This document shows positions 62,101-64,000 of a DNA stretch of 64,000 nt, piece by piece. The stretch lies in the NCBI GenBank assembly GCA_026874595.1, contig CM049316.1, positions 75,437,676 through 75,501,675 on the forward strand, read 5' to 3'. How positions within the stretch are numbered: the stretch's first letter is position 1; every line of letters starts with the position of its first letter. Below the pieces are notes generated by a model. It saw only the letters and a list, made by a program, of their open reading frames with translations, searched no databases and was not told where the DNA came from. The DNA comes from Sipunculus nudus. Its lineage: Eukaryota; Annelida; Sipuncula; Golfingiida; Sipunculidae. The position numbers were made by a program, and so were the translations under genes.

Positions 62101-64000
62101 TGTTGTCATTTATTACATATAATTTTTTAGGGGAGGTGCATATATGTCATACACAACTCTGGAAAGCCGCTATTGTACAACTCTCAAGACCAGTAAACCT
62201 AACCACAGTGTACCTGAATTAATCGGATATTATAATAGGTGTTTTGATATTTTTCTGAATAGATTGTGACATTGCAAAATTTAAAATATGACTGACAGTA
62301 ATTCGATCCGACCGACCCCAACCCTCATTGTCATTCGTCACCGATAGACGTCGCTAACTGCCTCCGCCAGCAGGGTGTGTGTTAATCCCGTGTATGTTTG
62401 TGTGTGTTGGTGATTTTGTTCACAGCACAACTCACGAAATCACGTACGATGTCATGAAATTTGAGGGCATTTCGGGAATGGGTCAATGAAGAATCGATTA
62501 GATTTTGGTGTGGATATGGTACATGTTCAGGATTTATCAACGTCATCAAAGAATAATCACATATTTATGTACATTCGCTTATAAACGAATGGACCTTTGG
62601 ATATGTGAATAAGTGAAGGCAAACACGTTAGGGGCCCCCGCATGGCGGAAGCTTGCATTCCTTTAAATGCAGATCGCTAGTGTTGATATTTTGACCTGTG
62701 TATTTGTAGGAGCGGTGTAAGTCTGTGTTACAGAGAACCCGGTGGGCCCAGTCACACCTGACTCTGCTACAGATCATCCCGCTGCTGCTGATGTTTAAGC
62801 AGGTCCGGAGGTTCATGCTGCACGATGAGGCCATATTTCATAACCTGACGTCAACAAAGTTCGTGATCTCACAGATACAAAACCCGTCCGTCAAGCTGCT
62901 AGATAAGGTGCGTCAAATATCTAGGTAAAGTAAAATGCACGAAATGCCCATCATTAATTCTCTGGTCAATTAGCTTAATAATTATCAATATTATGACTCA
63001 CGGTGGTTACACTCAACGGTTGTCACGCAACCTCTATGTGGCGAAGCCTCAAAAATGTCCGTTGTGGTCCTTGACTGTCGAGAAACATACCAAGCATGTC
63101 CTAAGGAGGTCATTATTTGTTATACATTCGGAGGTGTTTAATATTATTTCTCGAAAGGGCTATCGCAGCACCATCTGTTAGACACTACCTGCTGAACTCG
63201 CCCTATTACAATCCCGTTCAGACGAACTAGTACCAAATCGAGCGGACCTGTCCCATCGCACGAATGGGTGGTTGCTAGTAAATATAATTTTCTTTGATTA
63301 ATTTACCCTCTTTTTTGTTGGCTTTCAATTAAGAAAACAATGACTTTGAAAAATTATAAAATGACGTGTAAAACCTCCGATCAATTTACCATTACTCCGA
63401 TTAATTTATCATAACTCCAGTCAATTTATCAAAGCACAATTCAAATCGTATAGATTATTCAATTCACACTTTATTTAAAATTTATTTAGATGCTCTTCCT
63501 TTGAACAAGACCCGAAATATAATCACCAATTAACCTCTGTTTCTTGCAGTTCCGGCTACGACTTGAGCCATGGCTCGTGGCTCTGACCTGTTCCATGATG
63601 TACCGCGAGACCAGGGCGTACGTACAGTTCTTCCGTTCCGACTCGTCCAGGTGGTTTATTCACAACATTCGGCCATTATCCAAAGACCTGCCGTGTGAAT
63701 GCTTCGTGGACAGCATGATGGTAGCTCTTATGGCCCTCGACGTTGGTCGCCGTTGGTTAGAAGAGGAAGCATTCAAGAACGACCATTTCGTCAGGTTTGT
63801 TGGTGAAGGCGCGGGCAGGGAGCGCTCTATGGCGTCCAACTTCGTGACTGTGATGCAGATGTACTTGGACAAGTACGATCTGAAGGAACAAACTAAAAGT
63901 TTGTCTAGCGCTGATAAACATTCAATGATCCCTGAAGCGTCTTTGAAAGTATCAGCTGTTATAAACAACATGAAGGAATATTATCCACGACTGGCAGAGC
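48384..64000 (+). CDS. Unrecognised ankyrin-repeat protein (8 exons seen, 3' end beyond the window)
   Basis: The joined exons give 478 codons so far, all junctions in phase 0. Layout: N-terminal region 1-94 of unknown kind; ankyrin repeats ~95-127, 128-160, 161-193 and 194-227; a degenerate fifth at 228-250; then a mostly helical C-terminal region from ~263, rich in Leu, Met, Phe, Arg and Trp, with no family I recognise. No signal peptide or membrane segment is seen. Ankyrin repeats bind protein partners, so a cytosolic or nuclear scaffold role is a guess. The coding sequence has higher GC than its introns, with typical splice sites, one per repeat. Remaining exons lie past 64,000. Confidence 0.85.
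49290..49810. repeat. TGAACCCACA-repeat region with hairpin
   Basis: TGAACCCACA-like words occur at ~49317, 49343, 49361, 49380, 49536 and 49768, and their reverse complements at 49553 and ~49793. TGAACCCACAT (49536-49546) and ATGTGGGTTCA (49553-49563) form a perfect 11-bp hairpin. Two halves of about 240 bp also share 'gcctattgggcgttgaaccc'-like text and 'aaagaagtgatgctt', suggesting a duplicated unit. Confidence 0.65.
49900..50060. repeat. Dispersed repeat, copy 1
   Basis: Shares 'tccgcatggaggttacttga' and 'gcaagtgacctatact' in the same order and spacing with 56295-56450. About 160 bp; nature unknown. Confidence 0.6.
50261..51585. repeat. Recent tandem duplication, 662 + 663 bp
   Basis: Two adjacent copies (50261-50922 and 50923-51585) differ only at a handful of bases and in homopolymer lengths (16 G at 50721, 18 G at 51382). 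Each unit holds several GGGCCCGGG-like palindromic words, a poly-G tract and 'aaggggccccggcctagtg'. No gene is seen. The frame at 51074-51310 is not supported by any splice or homology signal. Confidence 0.95.
52252..52980 (+). pseudogene. LINE AP endonuclease domain
   Basis: An open frame of about 245 codons carries the exonuclease/endonuclease/phosphatase fold motifs, including the N-terminal N, the CETW acidic motif, GDFN and a terminal DHSPV with the catalytic His. It would nick target DNA in an active element. The frame is lost near 52985. Confidence 0.85.
53611..54750 (+). pseudogene. LINE reverse transcriptase domain
   Basis: Fingers, palm and FADD active-site motifs lie in two in-frame blocks split by a TGA at 54049-54051, with substitutions at normally fixed positions (CGPVSLL where YRPVSLL is usual). 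A frame change near 54730 follows. Non-functional by itself. Confidence 0.88.
55591..57623. other. End of ankyrin intron 1
   Basis: Holds (AT)n at 56088-56134, a dispersed repeat copy (56295-56450, partner of 49900-50060), a 5' fragment of the copy A family (57262-57330, 'cagctgactttcatgcattc' and 'atagcgatggttctttg') and a short AT tract at 57473-57492. No exon was recognised. Confidence 0.5.
57624..57722 (+). CDS. Ankyrin gene exon 2 (ankyrin repeat 1)
   Basis: Acceptor tttgttttcag; donor gtacac; 99 bp, phase 0. CGITASMMAASLGDCRMLQK, then FIQCGADVNRKQK: fits G-T-A-x-x-x-A-A-x-x-G...V..L...GADVN. Confidence 0.92.
58252..58350 (+). CDS. Ankyrin gene exon 3 (ankyrin repeat 2), GC donor
   Basis: Acceptor attgaatttag; 99 bp, phase 0. 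NGTTALIEAAAEGHVTSVTA, then LLKAGADVDLQNE: a textbook repeat. The 3' site reads CGAG|gcaagt, a GC-AG intron with otherwise consensus donor. The nearest GT would break the 33-codon unit. Confidence 0.92.
59014..59112 (+). CDS. Ankyrin gene exon 4 (ankyrin repeat 3)
   Basis: Acceptor cttacattttcag; donor gtaagt; 99 bp, phase 0. LGHTALTVAASRGLIDVVDT, then LIKAGAKVNHMTR: matches the repeat consensus. Confidence 0.94.
60564..60665 (+). CDS. Ankyrin gene exon 5 (ankyrin repeat 4)
   Basis: Acceptor tcgccctctgtag; donor gtaagg; 102 bp, phase 0. MRYTPLMLAAANGHLKLVGY, then LMDVKDVDIIVGDR: 34 residues with one extra in the loop. The preceding intron (59113-60563) shows no repeat I recognise. Confidence 0.93.
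60721..60959. mobile_element. 239-bp MITE with perfect 14-bp terminal inverted repeats
   Basis: CTGGGTCTGTAACG at 60721-60734 and its reverse complement at 60946-60959. GTATCG/CGATAC words recur about nine times inside. It carries AGGTCA-A-AGGTCA at 60758-60770. No clear target duplication. Sits 55 bp after exon 5. Confidence 0.75.
61248..61352 (+). CDS. Ankyrin gene exon 6 (degenerate fifth repeat)
   Basis: Acceptor tctattgtag; donor gtgaga; 105 bp, phase 0. HGHTAVDWARKASPRLAAAL, then CIHLGVQDKLKVFVK: keeps the GHTA..WA start of a capping repeat, then departs into a helix. Intron 6 (61353-62709) shows no further exon. Confidence 0.9.
62710..62907 (+). CDS. Ankyrin gene exon 7
   Basis: Acceptor gtatttgtag; donor gtgcgt; 198 bp, phase 0. 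ERCKSVLQRTRWAQSHLTLL, then ... PLLLMFKQVRRFMLHDEAIF ...: predicted helical, amphipathic, family unknown. Intron 7 (62908-63549) shows nothing recognisable. Confidence 0.88.
63550..64000 (+). CDS. Ankyrin gene exon 8 (cut by the window end)
   Basis: Acceptor tgtttcttgcag; open to the last base (150 codons). FRLRLEPWLVALTCSMMYRE, then ... FVDSMMVALMALDVGRRWLE ...: aromatic- and Met-rich helices, then a more polar part. No recognised domain; it continues past the window. Confidence 0.88.

Overview
The window is nuclear DNA from an animal. It has GT-AG introns of 0.2-9 kb, coding exons mostly of 50-200 bp, about 6% coding density, and dense repeats. The repeat style (iterated-unit elements with hairpin ends, tRNA-derived SINE heads, a CR1/Jockey-like LINE with an NPGP motif) suggests a lophotrochozoan, most likely a mollusc. 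That taxonomic guess is an inference; nothing in the sequence names the species. No bacterial, viral or CRISPR sequence was recognised.

Region 1 (about 1-43,990, + strand) is one large gene for JARID2, the Jumonji/ARID cofactor of Polycomb complex PRC2. I traced 21 coding exons from 1,885 to the stop at 40,976; the phases agree throughout and give about 1,569 residues. In order the protein has: the RPKR start motif; a ubiquitin-interacting motif; the AQRKFAQ segment that contains the PRC2-methylated lysine of the vertebrate protein; the [13 protein letters not shown] segment; a 484-residue lineage-specific exon; a basic region; JmjN; ARID; an inactive JmjC; and a C-terminal zinc-finger region that has lost most zinc ligands. 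A 3' UTR of about 3 kb follows, ending near an AATAAA at 43,963.

The JARID2 introns are full of repeats. They include two copies of a 2.43-kb element (22,975 and 31,988), the second split by a 1.3-kb TIR transposon flanked by a TA duplication. There is a third diverged copy (14,371), several other iterated-unit elements, minisatellites and SINE heads. Several of these carry clustered AGGTCA direct repeats of nuclear-receptor type.

Region 2 (43,991-48,383) is intergenic, with poly-C/poly-G tracts, repeat fragments and, just upstream of the next gene, a CRE-containing imperfect tandem repeat.

Region 3 (48,384 to beyond 64,000, + strand) is a second gene that I do not recognise. It encodes a 94-residue N-terminal region, four or five ankyrin repeats encoded one per exon in phase 0 (one intron uses a GC donor), and a novel helical C-terminal region that runs off the window. 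Its 9-kb first intron holds a recent 662-bp tandem duplication and a decayed LINE.

The two genes show no obvious functional link. The first is a chromatin repressor cofactor and the second is probably a scaffold or adaptor.
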